Shown: positions 20,197 through 20,948 of the stretch, piece by piece
How positions within the stretch are numbered: the first letter of the stretch is position 1
Layout of the letters: every line of letters begins with the position of its first letter
Source: Clostridia bacterium
GTDB taxonomy: Bacteria > Bacillota_A > Clostridia > Oscillospirales > CAG-272
Reading direction: 5' to 3'
Assembly (NCBI GenBank): GCA_017472105.1
Contig: JAFUQY010000045.1
Coordinates: 1 to 20,948, forward strand
DNA: 20,948 nucleotides
The notes under the pieces: model-generated
Seen by the model: only the letters and a program-made list of their open reading frames with translations
What the model was told of the DNA's origin: nothing
Database searches by the model: none
Program-made: the position numbers and the translations under genes

Positions 20197-20948
20197 ATGG
20201 GTACATTGTATTACAACAGCAGAGTCTGGTCAGCCGAGCCCGCCGGATACAGACTCCACCGCATCCCCGGGATGATCGTCACGGCAAAAGGAACAATCCT
20301 CATTTACAACGAAGCACGCCGGGACATGAGCGACTGGGCACGGATGGACATTTTTCTCCAGCGCTCGACGGACGGCGGCAGAACCTTCGGTGAGAGAATC
20401 TACCTCGCACGCGGGACGGAGCAGTATCACACCGTGAACAACCCCGTCATGGCGCAGGACAAAAACGGACGCATCCATTTCCTGCACTGCGAGGACTACT
20501 CCGTTGCCGGCGGACGGGTGCTGTACCGCTTCAGCGATGACGACGGCGTGACATGGTCCGATCCGCGCGATATCACCGCATCCACCCTCCCGGAATACCG
20601 CAACGCATTCGCACTCGGCCCGGGTCACGGCACATGCACGAAGGACGGCACCCTGCTGTTCCCGATCTGGATGGTGCCGAAAGCATACGAACGTGAGCTG
20701 CACGACCACGGTCCGTCGGTCATCAGCGTATTGTACTCGAAGGACTGCGGCGCGACGTGGCAGATGGGCGACATTATGCGGGGATCTCCCGATGCACCGA
20801 CGCCCAACGAAACCACAGTTGCCGAAACCTCGGACGGACGGGTGTATCTCAACGCGAGAATAGGCGCGAAATACCGTGCATCCGCATGGAGTGACAACGG
20901 ATTATGCCATTACACCACCCTCACGGGAGATCACGCGCTTACCGACCC
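20197..20948 (+). CDS. Exo-alpha-sialidase (GH33), 3' end outside window
   Basis: 250 codons are visible and the frame is open at the right edge. Motifs of the GH33 six-bladed propeller appear in order: HRIPG (RIP, residues 22-24), ARRDMSDWARMDI, Asp boxes STDGGRTF (57-64), SDDDGVTW (113-120) and SKDCGATW (181-188), GPGHGTCTKDGTLLFPIW, and NETTVAE with SDGRVYLNAR (E205, E210, R221). The arginine triad and the Glu of the active site are thus partly in view. The enzyme removes terminal sialic acid from glycans. GAGG (20187-20190) lies 6 nt before the ATG, and the gene follows the glycosidase by 17 bp. There is no signal peptide, so it probably acts on imported sialylated oligosaccharides. No transporter for these is in view. 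Confidence 0.93.
   Translation, partial: MGTLYYNSRVWSAEPAGYRLHRIPGMIVTAKGTILIYNEARRDMSDWARMDIFLQRSTDGGRTFGERIYLARGTEQYHTVNNPVMAQDKNGRIHFLHCEDYSVAGGRVLYRFSDDDGVTWSDPRDITASTLPEYRNAFALGPGHGTCTKDGTLLFPIWMVPKAYERELHDHGPSVISVLYSKDCGATWQMGDIMRGSPDAPTPNETTVAETSDGRVYLNARIGAKYRASAWSDNGLCHYTTLTGDHALTD

Noticed and set aside
1..20948. CRISPR array, tRNA or rRNA genes
   Set aside because: No short direct repeats with regular unique spacers were seen. The only regular period (115 bp at 918-1838) is coding, and I recognised no cloverleaf or rRNA signature.

Overview
The window looks like a piece of the chromosome of an uncultured Gram-positive gut or rumen Clostridia (Oscillospirales-like is my guess). The reasons are strong purine-rich ribosome binding sites, near-consensus sigma-A promoters (many with an extended TGn -10), hairpin-plus-T-run terminators, a SpoVK/CbbX-like AAA ATPase, a giant BspA-like leucine-rich-repeat surface protein and sialidase/galactosidase genes. 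No 16S rRNA or other marker gene is present, so the taxonomy is inference.

Layout. Positions 1-11362 (minus strand) are one open reading frame that leaves the left edge: a secreted protein of at least 3787 residues. It has a signal peptide, ten BspA-type LRR modules, a carboxypeptidase-regulatory-like fold, a possible CARDB-like stretch, eight Cys-x2-Cys repeats, and Big2-like and MBG-like domains. Its promoter lies at 11414-11443. Between it and the next gene is a 323-bp palindromic repeat element with perfect 31-bp ends (11556-11878). A NimA-like flavin-binding pyridoxamine-phosphate-oxidase-family gene follows (12033-12530).

Positions 12531-13377 contain no ordinary gene. They hold an orphan minus-strand promoter/terminator pair, then a promoter-driven, highly structured RNA of about 430 nt (about 12758-13190). 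This RNA carries two tiny ORFs, each behind an identical 12-nt Shine-Dalgarno repeat, and ends in a 15-bp terminator stem that swallows the second stop codon. I could not assign it to a known RNA family; it is the best candidate here for something undescribed.

Positions 13378-17730 carry mostly separately transcribed plus-strand housekeeping or accessory genes: a sodium:neurotransmitter-symporter-family transporter, an AAA ATPase with a Tudor-like N-terminus, a patatin-like phospholipase and a PHP-domain metal-dependent hydrolase. A small serine recombinase with an inverted repeat across its start site follows (17897-18532). The window ends in a two-gene operon of a clan GH-D (alpha-galactosidase-like) glycosidase and a GH33 sialidase, the latter cut by the right edge. 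Neither enzyme has a signal peptide, so they probably work inside the cell on imported host- or mucin-type glycans, while the giant LRR protein is the surface-exposed factor.
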